Below are positions 1-7,119 of a stretch of DNA of 9,599 nt, piece after piece. The DNA lies in the NCBI GenBank assembly GCA_937896265.1, contig CALBMD010000370.1, positions 1-9,599 on the forward strand. Reading direction: 5' to 3'. Below the pieces are notes generated by a model, which had not been told where the DNA came from, made no database searches, and worked only from the letters and a program-made list of their open reading frames with translations. Position numbers and translations under genes: made by a program. The DNA comes from an uncultured Pseudomonadota bacterium. GTDB lineage: Bacteria > Bdellovibrionota_B > Oligoflexia > Oligoflexales > Bog-1112. Each line of letters begins with the position of its first letter. Position 1 is the stretch's first letter.

Positions 1-3000
1 ACTGTAGGTGTTACTAAGACAAAACTTGTCGCATTTGTAATTGCTACAGCGTAAGAAGTTGTATCAGCAGCAAAGCTTGGACTTAAAGATCCGCTTGAGA
101 TTGATAAGGAAGATAGTGATGCATCAGAGGACTGAGGCCTTGTCACAGTTACAGTGTAGGTGTTAGTTGCGCCATTTTGCGCTGTAACAACTATTGTTAC
201 TGTATTTGAGCCAATATTCATGGTTATACCAGAAGAGGCATTGCCAGAAGTTGTGCTTATACCGCTGACTGTGACCGTGGCATTTGCTTCATTAACAATA
301 GGCGTTACGGTGATGCTTGTAACGGTATTGGCGATAGAGGAGGTGTAAGAAGTCGTGCTTGCACTAAAGCTTGGGCTTAAAGAACCGCTGCTAAGAAGCA
401 AAGAAGAAAGCGTCGCATCCGAAGATTGTGCTCTTGTTATAGTAACAGTGTATGTACCAGTAGTGCCATTTTGGGCGGTGACAACGACGGTGACCGTGTT
501 TGAACCAACGCTCATGGTTATAGCTTGGGAGGCGTTGCCTGAAATTGTATTTGTACCGTTGACTTTAACCGTCGCATTAGGTTCATTGACTGTGGGAGTA
601 AGAGTAATGCTTGTGACGGTATTGGCTATAGAAGCAGTATAAGAAGCTGTACTGGCGTTAAAGCTTGGGCTTAAAGAGCCGCTTGTTAGGCTTAAAGAAG
701 AAAGAGTTGCATCAGCTGACTCGGCCCTTGTTATAGTGAAAGTATATGTATTGGTAGAGCCATTTTGCGCTGTAACAACTACTGTTACAGTGTTTTGGCC
801 AACGTTCATAGCGATGGCTTGAGAGGCATTTCCCGAAGTTACGTTTGTTCCTGATACACGAACGCTGGCGTAGGATTCGTTTACTGTAGGAGTGAGCGTA
901 ATACTTGTCACTGTATTGGCTATAGAGGAAGTATAAGAAGCAGTGCTGGCAGCAAAACTTGGGTTTAAAGAGCCACTGCTAAGGCTTAAAGCGGAAAGTG
1001 TTGCATCGGCAGATAACCCTCTTTCTATAGTTATAATATAATTTTTAGTAGAGCCATTTTGTGCTGTAACAGTTATGATTGCTGTATTTGAGCCAAAGTT
1101 CACAGTAAGGGCAGAAGAGGCATTGCCGGAGGTTGTGCTTGCGCTATTTACTGTGACAGTTGCATTAGCATCATCAACAGTAGGAGTTATTGTAACGCTG
1201 CTTACTGTTGAATCAATTGATGTTGTATAAACGAGAGTATCAAAGGCAAAGCTTGGACTTAAAGAACCACTACTGATAGTTAAGCTTGCCAAATTTGCAT
1301 TAGAAGATGCTGCCCTTGTTATCTGTAAAGTATAAGTTTTAGTAGAGCCATCTTGCGCCGTAACAAGCACTGTTACTTGGTTTTGCCCAACACTCAAAGA
1401 AATAGCGGAAGAAGAATTGCCGGAAGTTGTACTTATACCGGCTACTGTAACCGTGGCATTTGCTTCATTAACAGTAGGTGTTACGGTGATGTCTGTAACT
1501 GCATTAGCTACCGAGACAGAGTAAGAAGTTGTGTCAGCAGCAAAGCTTGGACTTAAATAACCACTACTGATAGTTAAGCTCGTCAGATTAGCATTAGAAG
1601 ATGCTGCCCTTGTTATCTGTAAAGTATAAGTTTTAGTAGAGCCATCTTGCGCCGTAACAAGCACTGTTACTTGGTTTTGCCCAACACTCAAAGAAATAGC
1701 AGAAGAGGCATTGCCGGAAGTTGTACTTATACCGGCTACTGCAACCGTGGCATTTGCTTCATTAACAGTAGGTGTTACGGTGATGCTTGTAACTGCATTA
1801 GCTACCGAGACAGAGTAAGAAGTTGTGTCAGCAGCGAAGCTTGGACTTAAAGAACCACTACTTAAAACCAAAGAAGCAAGGTTTGCATCAGAGGATTCAG
1901 GTCTTGTCACTGCCACAGTGTAGGTATTTGTCGAACCATCTTGAGCTGTAACAACAACGGTCAGCGTATTTATACCAATATTCATATTAAAAGAGGATGA
2001 AGCATGAGCAGATGTAGTAGTGACGCCATTAACCGTAACAGTAGCGTTTGGCTCGTTGACTGTTGGAGTGACGGTAATTGCGTTCATTGTATTGGCTATA
2101 GAAGCTGTATAAGAGGTTGTACTGGTGCTAAAGCTTGGGCTTAAAGAGCCGCTACTTAAGCTCAAGTTAGAAAGTGTTGCATCTGAAGAGGGTCCTCTTG
2201 TTACCGTTATAACATAAGTCTCAATAGAGCCATCTTGTGCAGTAACGATTATGGTTACTGCGTTAGCGCCAAGGTTCATAGAAAGAGCTTGCGAGGCATT
2301 GCCTGAAGTTGTGCTCACGCCATTAACACTAATAGTAGCGTTTGCTTCATGAACAGTAGGTGTTACAGTGATACTTGCGACCGTAAAATCAATCGACGCA
2401 TTATAAGCAGTTGTCGATGGTGAGAAGGTTTGAATTAAAGAACTATTGCTCAGACTCAAAGAAGAAAGCGTTGCGTCGGCAGACTGCGCTCTAGTTAAGG
2501 TTAAATCATAGGTTTTCGTAGTGCCATTTTGGGCAGTAACAACTATTGTTATGGCATTAACACCAACATTCATCGAAATAGCAGCGGAGGCACTGCCTGC
2601 GGGTACAGCTATGCCGTTTACGGTGACAGTGGCAGTGGCTTCATTTACCAAAGGGGTAACAGTAATGCTATTTGCTGTATTTGCTAAAGACACTGTGTAA
2701 GCTGAATTACCAGCAGAAAAGCTTGGATTTAAAGAGCCGCTACTTAAACTTAAAGCAGAAAGAGTCGCGTCTGCAGACTGCGATCTTGTTACGGTTAAAA
2801 TATAGGTGTTAGTAGAACTGTCTTCAGCGGTAACAATAATTGTTACTGTATTAGCGCCAACGCTCATAGAAATAGGAGCTGACGGATTACCAGAAGCTGT
2901 AGTTATACCATTGACTTTAACAATGGCGTGCGTTTCGTTCAAAATAGGAGTAACAAAGATGCTGTTTACCGTATTATCTATGGATGCGGTGTAAGAAGTT

Positions 3001-4247
3001 GTAGCTGAAGCAAAATTGGGGCTTAATGAACCACTGCTTAAGCTTAAGGAAGCAAGTGTTGCGTCCGAAGATTGAGCCCTTGTAACAGTTACAAGGTAAG
3101 TATTGATGGTGCCATCCTGCGCAGTGACAGCTACTGTGACTGTGTTTGATCCAGTATTCATAAGGATCGCTTGTGAAGCGCTGCCAGAAATTACCTCTTC
3201 ACTATTAATTTTCACAGTTGCAAAAGCGTTACTTAGCATTGGCGTGACAGTAATACTGCTTACAGAGTTTGCTATAGATGCTGTATATGATGTTGTTGTC
3301 AAATTAAAGCCTGGACTTAATGAGCCGCTGCTGAGGCTTAAAGAGGAAAGTGTTGCATCTGAAGATTTTTCTCGTGTTAGAGTTAATGTGTAAGTGTTAG
3401 TAGAGCCGTTTTGTGCCGTTACAACTACTGTCACAACGTTAACACCAACCTCCATAGCAATAACTGCAGAACTAGCCCCTGATGCGGTTTCAATGCCATT
3501 GACACTGATACTTGCATGGGCATCGGCAGCACTCGGAGTTATTGTAATTTTGTCTACAGCGTGTGGTATTGTTGCCGTGTAAGCAAAGGTTGCTAAATCA
3601 AAATTTGGCGTTAAAGAGCCGTTATTAAGACTAAGCGAAGAAAGAGCTGCATTAGATGATGCTGCTCTAGTTAGGGCTAGAGAGTAGGTTTTGGTAGAAC
3701 CATCTTCTGCTGTGACAACAATGGGTATAGTATTTTCCCCGACTTCTATCTCTAAGTCTTTAGAGGATTTGTCGGGTTCTATAGCAATACCACCAACCGC
3801 CACGCTGGCATGAGGATCGCTGACAGTAGGGGTTATCGTGATTGTTTTTGTAGAGTTGGCTATGGACGTTGCATAGGTTGTGGTAGCTTTTTCAAAATTT
3901 GGTGTTAAAGAACCTTCGCTAAGATTCAAAGCAGCAAGGGTGGCATCTGAAGATTTTCCTCTAGTAACTGATAAAATGTATGTTTGCTTTGTTCCATTGG
4001 GGGCTATCACCACGATCGAAACGGTGTTAAGACCAATCTCCATGTCTAAGGTGGGGGATTCGTTTCCTGGTATTTGCTTGATGCCATTAATCATGACAAT
4101 GGAGTTGATATCATCAGGTGTGGGTATCACTTTAAGTTTGTTTGTCTTGCTGCCTATTGAGACAGCATAAGCCGTTGTCTTTAAGGTAAACTTGGGATTT
4201 AAGTCACCTTCACTGACAGTAAGCGCTGAAAGAGTTGCGTCTGATGA
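1..4247 (-). repeat. in-frame tandem array, 14 full 294-bp units plus a partial fifteenth
   Basis: Using the conserved SSDATL-type motif as anchor, units begin on the minus strand at 4247, 3953, 3659, 3365, 3071, 2777, 2483, 2189, 1895, 1601, 1307, 1013, 719, 425 and 131. Every interval is exactly 294 bp (98 codons), with no insertion or deletion between anchors. Each unit encodes one predicted beta-sandwich. Units 1 to 3 (nearest the lipid anchor) differ most from the consensus, for example unit 2 has PDKSSKDLEIEVGENTIPIV where others have SGNAS.AI.MNVG. Units 4 to 14 are closer to each other. The array runs past the left edge, so the total copy number is unknown. Confidence 0.95.
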
Positions 4248-4364
4248 AAGAGCTGCATTTAATGCGGTATTAGCTTCAATGATACGCTTGACAAGGTCAG
4301 TACTATTGTCAGAACAACCCCAAAGCAGTGAAAAAACGAAAACAAATTGGCTACCTTTGATCAT
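1..4364 (-). CDS. giant repeat lipoprotein, cadherin-like beta-sandwich repeats (C-terminus beyond window)
   Basis: Reading the minus strand from the ATG at 4364, I find no in-frame stop down to base 1, giving at least 1454 codons; the gene is cut by the left edge. The protein begins MIKGSQFVFVFSLLWGCSDN, a short lipoprotein signal with lipobox LWGC (Cys17). Residue +2 is Ser, so by the E. coli sorting rule it would go to the outer membrane. A linker of about 20 residues follows, then tandem 98-residue units starting SSDATLSSLSLSSGSLSP, with an inner ITVTPTVNEANATV strand pair and ending VTAQNGST.TYT.T.TR. This is the pattern of the bacterial cadherin-like beta-sandwich family (PF12733). I saw no Cys or Trp outside the signal peptide. 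The start is supported by GGAG at 4376-4373, 8 bases upstream. A surface stalk or adhesin role is inferred from the family and the lipobox only; ligand and full length are unknown. Base use shows no obvious break from its neighbours. Confidence 0.9.
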   Translation of the reverse strand, partial: MIKGSQFVFVFSLLWGCSDNSTDLVKRIIEANTALNAALSSDATLSALTVSEGDLNPKFTLKTTAYAVSIGSKTNKLKVIPTPDDINSIVMINGIKQIPGNESPTLDMEIGLNTVSIVVIAPNGTKQTYILSVTRGKSSDATLAALNLSEGSLTPNFEKATTTYATSIANSTKTITITPTVSDPHASVAVGGIAIEPDKSSKDLEIEVGENTIPIVVTAEDGSTKTYSLALTRAASSNAALSSLSLNNGSLTPNFDLATFAYTATIPHAVDKITITPSAADAHASISVNGIETASGASSAVIAMEVGVNVVTVVVTAQNGSTNTYTLTLTREKSSDATLSSLSLSSGSLSPGFNLTTTSYTASIANSVSSITVTPMLSNAFATVKINSEEVISGSASQAILMNTGSNTVTVAVTAQDGTINTYLVTVTRAQSSDATLASLSLSSGSLSPNFASATTSYTASIDNTVNSIFVTPILNETHAIVKVNGITTASGNPSAPISMSVGANTVTIIVTAEDSSTNTYILTVTRSQSADATLSALSLSSGSLNPSFSAGNSAYTVSLANTANSITVTPLVNEATATVTVNGIAVPAGSASAAISMNVGVNAITIVVTAQNGTTKTYDLTLTRAQSADATLSSLSLSNSSLIQTFSPSTTAYNASIDFTVASITVTPTVHEANATISVNGVSTTSGNASQALSMNLGANAVTIIVTAQDGSIETYVITVTRGPSSDATLSNLSLSSGSLSPSFSTSTTSYTASIANTMNAITVTPTVNEPNATVTVNGVTTTSAHASSSFNMNIGINTLTVVVTAQDGSTNTYTVAVTRPESSDANLASLVLSSGSLSPSFAADTTSYSVSVANAVTSITVTPTVNEANATVAVAGISTTSGNASSAISLSVGQNQVTVLVTAQDGSTKTYTLQITRAASSNANLTSLTISSGYLSPSFAADTTSYSVSVANAVTDITVTPTVNEANATVTVAGISTTSGNSSSAISLSVGQNQVTVLVTAQDGSTKTYTLQITRAASSNANLASLTISSGSLSPSFAFDTLVYTTSIDSTVSSVTITPTVDDANATVTVNSASTTSGNASSALTVNFGSNTAIITVTAQNGSTKNYIITIERGLSADATLSALSLSSGSLNPSFAASTASYTSSIANTVTSITLTPTVNESYASVRVSGTNVTSGNASQAIAMNVGQNTVTVVVTAQNGSTNTYTFTITRAESADATLSSLSLTSGSLSPSFNASTASYTASIANTVTSITLTPTVNEPNATVKVNGTNTISGNASQAITMSVGSNTVTVVVTAQNGTTGTYTVTITRAQSSDATLSSLLLSSGSLSPSFSASTTSYTSSIANTVTSITVTPIVNEANATVTVSGISTTSGNASSGITMNIGSNTVTIVVTAQNGATNTYTVTVTRPQSSDASLSSLSISSGSLSPSFAADTTSYAVAITNATSFVLVTPT
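1254..1841 (-). repeat. two adjacent almost identical 294-bp copies within the array
   Basis: Bases 1254-1547 and 1548-1841 align without gaps and, by eye, differ at about a dozen positions (roughly 96% identity). The other units are much more diverged in DNA. The identical core includes the protein stretches AADTTSYSVSVANAV, ISLSVGQNQVTVLV and KTYTLQITRAA. This indicates a recent unit duplication or gene conversion between units 9 and 10. I counted by hand, so the exact mismatch number may be off by one or two. Confidence 0.85.
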
Positions 4365-4524
4365 ACTTCATTCTCCACGATGACAGATCGTATAAAACCT
4401 GAGCGTCTTGAGGAAGTGATTTAATAGACTGAAAATAAACGCTTTTTTGATAGCCTAAAACGGAGTAATTTTTAGAAAATAGAGCAGAATTTCGAATTTT
4501 TGGCGGGATTTTGAAAAACAGAGG
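4365..4524 (-). promoter_or_regulatory. gap between waaA and the repeat lipoprotein; weak promoter candidate
   Basis: This 160-bp gap lies between two minus-strand genes. On the minus strand a TATACG hexamer at 4394-4389 could serve as a -10 element for the lipoprotein gene, giving a short leader; I see no convincing -35 sequence. GGAG at 4376-4373 is the ribosome binding site for the ATG at 4364. No GC-rich hairpin followed by T residues is present after waaA, so I cannot mark a terminator. An 8-bp inverted repeat (4449-4456 with 4522-4529) spans the gap and includes the waaA stop codon, but on the minus strand it is followed by A residues, not T. Confidence 0.3.
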
Positions 4525-5802
4525 CTATCTGTGAGGTGGCTGGCCTAAGATCTCTTGGCATAAGAAATCACTAGCACCTCGTAGGTGCGCCATGGCTCTT
4601 TCAATGCTTTGGCCCCCCTTAAAATCATGTGTCATTTCTTCTTGCCAGTGGCAATATAAATCTTCAGAAGAAGTGATCACTTTTGCCAAGCCTTGGCTTG
4701 CCAAGTGTTTTGCTTCAGGACTATTTTCGTATGACCTGCCAAAAGAAAGAGCTAGGTTATAGCTGGCTGGTTCCAAAATATTGTGAATTTTTCTTGCCAC
4801 TGAGCCGCCGATAAAAGCGGCCTGACAAAGCCCATAGATTTCGGCCAAAATACCTATTTGATCAATAATTAGGATATCAAGGCTTGCTTGACTTTGATTT
4901 TCTAATAAGTTGCTCAAAAGGCTTGTGTTGAAACCAAATTGCTGGCAGGTAGCAATAGTTTTTTGAGTGCTCTCACTAGTTACCTCGTGATTGGCTAAAA
5001 AAAGAATTATTTGAGAGTTAGGGTTTTGGGTCAGGAGTTTTTTATAGGCGGGAAGTACAAGAGCTAGATCCTCGGGCCAACTTGAACCTATAGCAAAGCG
5101 ATAAGTCTTTTGCATAATAGTTGCTAGTTTTGCTTTTAGCCCGCTAAGTTCAGTGCTATTTTCTAATCTGCGCTCAAAAACACGATCATATTTTGTATCA
5201 GAAGTCAGGGTTACTAAACGATAGCTTTTTATGATCTGAAAGCTAGCCTCATCGCAAGCATAGACGGCTTTAAAGGTAGATAGAAGCTGCTGCTTTAAGA
5301 AATTGAGTTTTTTGTTCTTTAGCTCTTTTTTATTAAGAGTTGCATTGATTAAATAAAGAGGAATAGCCAATTTTTTTGCTGTAAAAAGAAAGCTCGGCCA
5401 CAGTTCGTGACGTATTACCACGGCGGCTTTGATTTGCGGTAGCTTAGCGAAAATTTGTGACCAGGCAAAAATTGTATCGGCAGGACTAAGAAAAAAGAAG
5501 TTTGATTCTTTTCTTTTTGTCGCAAAATCATAGCCAGACGGCGAAAAGAAACAAAGAATAGGGGTCAGTCCTGCTTGATAGAGCCTGGTTATGAGGGTCT
5601 TGGCTTGCTCATACTCCCCGGCTGAACTTACAAAAAATAGTACCGAAGGGCTTTTTATGAGAGGAAAATAGCTAGGTTTTCTTTTGTCGGTAAAGAAACG
5701 CTTTATACGGCTAGAAAATGGGCTTAATAAGCGAAAGAAAAAAAATGTCAGTAAAATAAACACTGACCAAAGCCAGAGAAAACAAGCACACAAGTATTTC
5801 AA
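4525..5802 (-). CDS. waaA: 3-deoxy-D-manno-octulosonic acid (Kdo) transferase, GT30 family
   Basis: Transfers Kdo from CMP-Kdo to lipid A precursor at the cytoplasmic face of the inner membrane, the first step of LPS inner-core assembly. The 425-residue length is normal for the family. Residues 5-28 form a hydrophobic N-terminal membrane anchor. The N-lobe carries VSSAGEYEQA, where Glu63 sits at the position of the family's catalytic Glu, and HELWPS (residues 132-137), equal to the ELWP motif. The C-lobe has IGSSWPED (238-245), LANHE (269-273), the DQIGILAEIYG segment (314-324), FIGGS (330-334) and HNILEP (340-345), matching the family's FVGGS and HNPLEP region. The start is TTG: no Met occurs before residue 230, GAGG lies at 5813-5810 with 7 bases of spacing, and TTGA overlaps the upstream stop. 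It is cotranscribed with the heptosyltransferase. Whether one or two Kdo residues are added cannot be read from the sequence. Confidence 0.93.
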   Translation of the reverse strand: MKYLCACFLWLWSVFILLTFFFFRLLSPFSSRIKRFFTDKRKPSYFPLIKSPSVLFFVSSAGEYEQAKTLITRLYQAGLTPILCFFSPSGYDFATKRKESNFFFLSPADTIFAWSQIFAKLPQIKAAVVIRHELWPSFLFTAKKLAIPLYLINATLNKKELKNKKLNFLKQQLLSTFKAVYACDEASFQIIKSYRLVTLTSDTKYDRVFERRLENSTELSGLKAKLATIMQKTYRFAIGSSWPEDLALVLPAYKKLLTQNPNSQIILFLANHEVTSESTQKTIATCQQFGFNTSLLSNLLENQSQASLDILIIDQIGILAEIYGLCQAAFIGGSVARKIHNILEPASYNLALSFGRSYENSPEAKHLASQGLAKVITSSEDLYCHWQEEMTHDFKGGQSIERAMAHLRGASDFLCQEILGQPPHR

Positions 5803-6920
5803 GCTGGTGCCTCATTGCTACGCTTGCGAGTTATAAGAGTTATCATGTGTTCGGCAACGCTTTGTTCTGAAATTTGATCAAAGCATAATCTATCTTGATA
5901 ACGACAAGGTTTCTTGCCATGCAAAGAGCAAGGTCTACAACCTATTCCTACAGAGAAGGCTCGACTATCAGGCAAATGAGGGGAAAATCCAAATCCTTCA
6001 ACAGTAGGACCAAAAAGCACGCAAGCTGGCACGTTTAAGGCCTCACCTATATGAGACATAGAGGAATCGCTAGTAAGGACGCAGGCTGTTGACTCTACAG
6101 CCATGGCACTTTCCCATAGGGAGAGTTTGCCACAGAGGTTTAAGACAAGACCTTGCCAATCAAGCCTATCAATGAGTATTTCGGCAGTTTTTTGGTCTTT
6201 ACTATCACCGACAAATAGAAGATTGATACTTTTACTATCGCCGTGCAATTTCCTTAGCTCATGCAAGATACGTACAAATAAGCTTTTAGGCGGCTGCTTA
6301 TTCTCATAAGATGCGCCAGGAGCGATAGCTATCCAGGTGCCAATTTTAAGATCATTCCTCCAGGGTTCTTCTTGCCCTGAAGCAACCTGCTTAAGTTTTG
6401 GGGTAAAGTCTATTTTAGTAAGCAAGCCGCTTTGCATGCGGCTTAGGAAGGGCTGTAGAGCATCGATAAGACAGCCTGCCATATTTTGAAATTGTAGACT
6501 AGGCGCTTTTGTGGAAGCAAGTGCTAGTTGTCGCTTTCGGCCAAAGAGATAACTAGCAAGCACAAGTTTGCGGCGTGCATAGATATTTTTATTGTAGGTT
6601 TTGATGGGAATTTGATAGCGCATTCGCAAGCCATTGGTAATAAATCTAGATCGTAAGTTCGACTGCAAGTCGATAATAAGATCTTGATTCTTAAGTAACT
6701 TGATATAATGAGCAGCGCTCAAATTTTTATCAAATTGGATAGTTTTGACTTGAGGGAAAGATTTTGAGATTAGTTCTAGAGAAGGATTACTTCCTAACCA
6801 AGAAATCTCTACAGGCAGATCAAGTTGTTCTAAAATGTCTAAAACCACCGTTGACAAGACGACGTCGCCGATGCTTGAGAACTTGATGACTCCAATTTTA
6901 AGGGCATGTTCTGAGCTCAC
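5799..6920 (-). CDS. ADP-heptose:LPS heptosyltransferase, GT9 family
   Basis: Predicted to add heptose (or a related sugar) from an ADP-activated donor to the LPS inner core, acting at the cytoplasmic side of the inner membrane. At 373 residues it has normal length. Visible motifs are KIGVIKFSSIGDVV (8-21), the N-terminal acceptor-side signature of GT9; LIIDLQSNLRS (81-91); IAIAPGASYENKQPP (197-211), with the APGA nucleotide-binding stretch; and TSDSSMSHIGEALNVP (283-298) followed by LFGPT (302-306), the donor-binding region. Near the end Cys328, Cys331, Cys339 and Cys346 form a cluster seen in many non-enteric members. The start is GTG, supported by GGAG at 6929-6926 and by the lack of any ATG before the GT9 signature. 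It is the first gene of the minus-strand unit and overlaps waaA by 4 bases. It could be WaaC-, WaaF- or WaaQ-like; sequence reading alone does not decide, so no symbol is given. Confidence 0.88.
   Translation of the reverse strand: MSSEHALKIGVIKFSSIGDVVLSTVVLDILEQLDLPVEISWLGSNPSLELISKSFPQVKTIQFDKNLSAAHYIKLLKNQDLIIDLQSNLRSRFITNGLRMRYQIPIKTYNKNIYARRKLVLASYLFGRKRQLALASTKAPSLQFQNMAGCLIDALQPFLSRMQSGLLTKIDFTPKLKQVASGQEEPWRNDLKIGTWIAIAPGASYENKQPPKSLFVRILHELRKLHGDSKSINLLFVGDSKDQKTAEILIDRLDWQGLVLNLCGKLSLWESAMAVESTACVLTSDSSMSHIGEALNVPACVLFGPTVEGFGFSPHLPDSRAFSVGIGCRPCSLHGKKPCRYQDRLCFDQISEQSVAEHMITLITRKRSNEAPA
5810..5813 (-). promoter_or_regulatory. ribosome binding site supporting the TTG start of waaA
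   Basis: GAGG on the minus strand lies 7 bases before TTG at 5802, inside the 3' end of the heptosyltransferase gene. Together with the TTGA stop/start overlap it fixes the start and suggests translational coupling. Confidence 0.6.
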
Positions 6921-6925
6921 TATGG

Positions 6926-6929
6926 CTCC
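6926..6929 (-). promoter_or_regulatory. ribosome binding site supporting the GTG start of the heptosyltransferase
   Basis: GGAG on the minus strand lies 5 bases before GTG at 6920. No in-frame ATG lies between here and the conserved GT9 N-terminal motif, so this site decides the start. Confidence 0.6.
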
Positions 6930-7040
6930 ATTCTGGCAAGCTTATCACATTTATTTTGACCTTAGTTCTATACTATTTTACCCGAGATTAAAATGCCTTA
7001 AATCACCCCAAGTGGCAGTTTTTTGCAAAACTTCCAACTT

Positions 7041-7054
7041 CTCAAAGCTTTGAG
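7041..7054. repeat. perfect 14-bp palindrome, possible operator
   Basis: CTCAAAGCTTTGAG is its own reverse complement. It ends 25 bases before the -10 hexamer, close to where a -35 element or regulator would sit. The half-site CTCAA occurs again at 7056-7060, also giving TTGAGTCTCAA at 7050-7060. A second perfect palindrome, TTTTGCAAAA, lies 10 bases upstream at 7021-7030. No regulator gene is in the window. Confidence 0.45.
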
Positions 7055-7079
7055 TCTCAAGAAAAGATCAACTCTATTG

Positions 7080-7085
7080 TATAAT
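7080..7085 (+). promoter_or_regulatory. candidate -10 element of the plus-strand operon
   Basis: TATAAT matches the sigma-70 consensus in full and lies 35 bases before the ATG at 7120. The -35 region has little consensus, so the promoter may depend on an activator or on the adjacent palindromes. Confidence 0.5.
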
Positions 7086-7119
7086 TTATGAAGAAAACCT
7101 CGTTTTTTGAGGAGAGGTC

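Larger units (their letters stand above)
6921..7119. promoter_or_regulatory. divergent intergenic region between the LPS genes and the envelope operon
   Basis: The 199-bp region separates divergent genes and must hold promoters for both. For the plus-strand operon, TATAAT at 7080-7085 is a perfect -10 hexamer; the -35 position is weak (TCAAGA at 7057-7062). GAGGAG at 7109-7114 is the ribosome binding site for 7120. CCTC at 7098-7101 could pair with GAGG at 7109-7112 and mask part of that site in the mRNA, but the stem is only 4 bp. For the minus-strand genes, TAAAAT- and TATAGA-like hexamers occur near 6970-6982 without a good -35 match. Two palindromes lie upstream of the -10 hexamer and are listed separately. 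Confidence 0.5.

Noticed and set aside
1..4247. Tandem repeats as a possible CRISPR array, minisatellite or other non-coding satellite
   Set aside because: The units are 294 bp, contain no short repeat/spacer pattern, and keep one open minus-strand frame with conserved protein motifs.
160..4383. Many short plus-strand open frames (for example at 160-348, 1353-1556, 1647-1850, 2806-2994, 3103-3393, 3880-4170)
   Set aside because: They recur with the 294-bp period and lie opposite the continuous minus-strand repeat gene; they are antisense shadows of it.
6103..6309. Plus-strand open frame of 68 codons inside the heptosyltransferase gene
   Set aside because: Antisense to a well-supported GT9 gene and without recognisable protein features.
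6956..6974. TTGACC (6956-6961) and TATACT (6969-6974) as a plus-strand promoter
   Set aside because: The spacing between hexamers is only 7 bases, too short for a sigma-70 promoter.
6835..7053. Plus-strand open frame of 72 codons across the start of the heptosyltransferase and the intergenic region
   Set aside because: It overlaps the GT9 start on the opposite strand, has no good ribosome site, and its translation shows no domain or signal.
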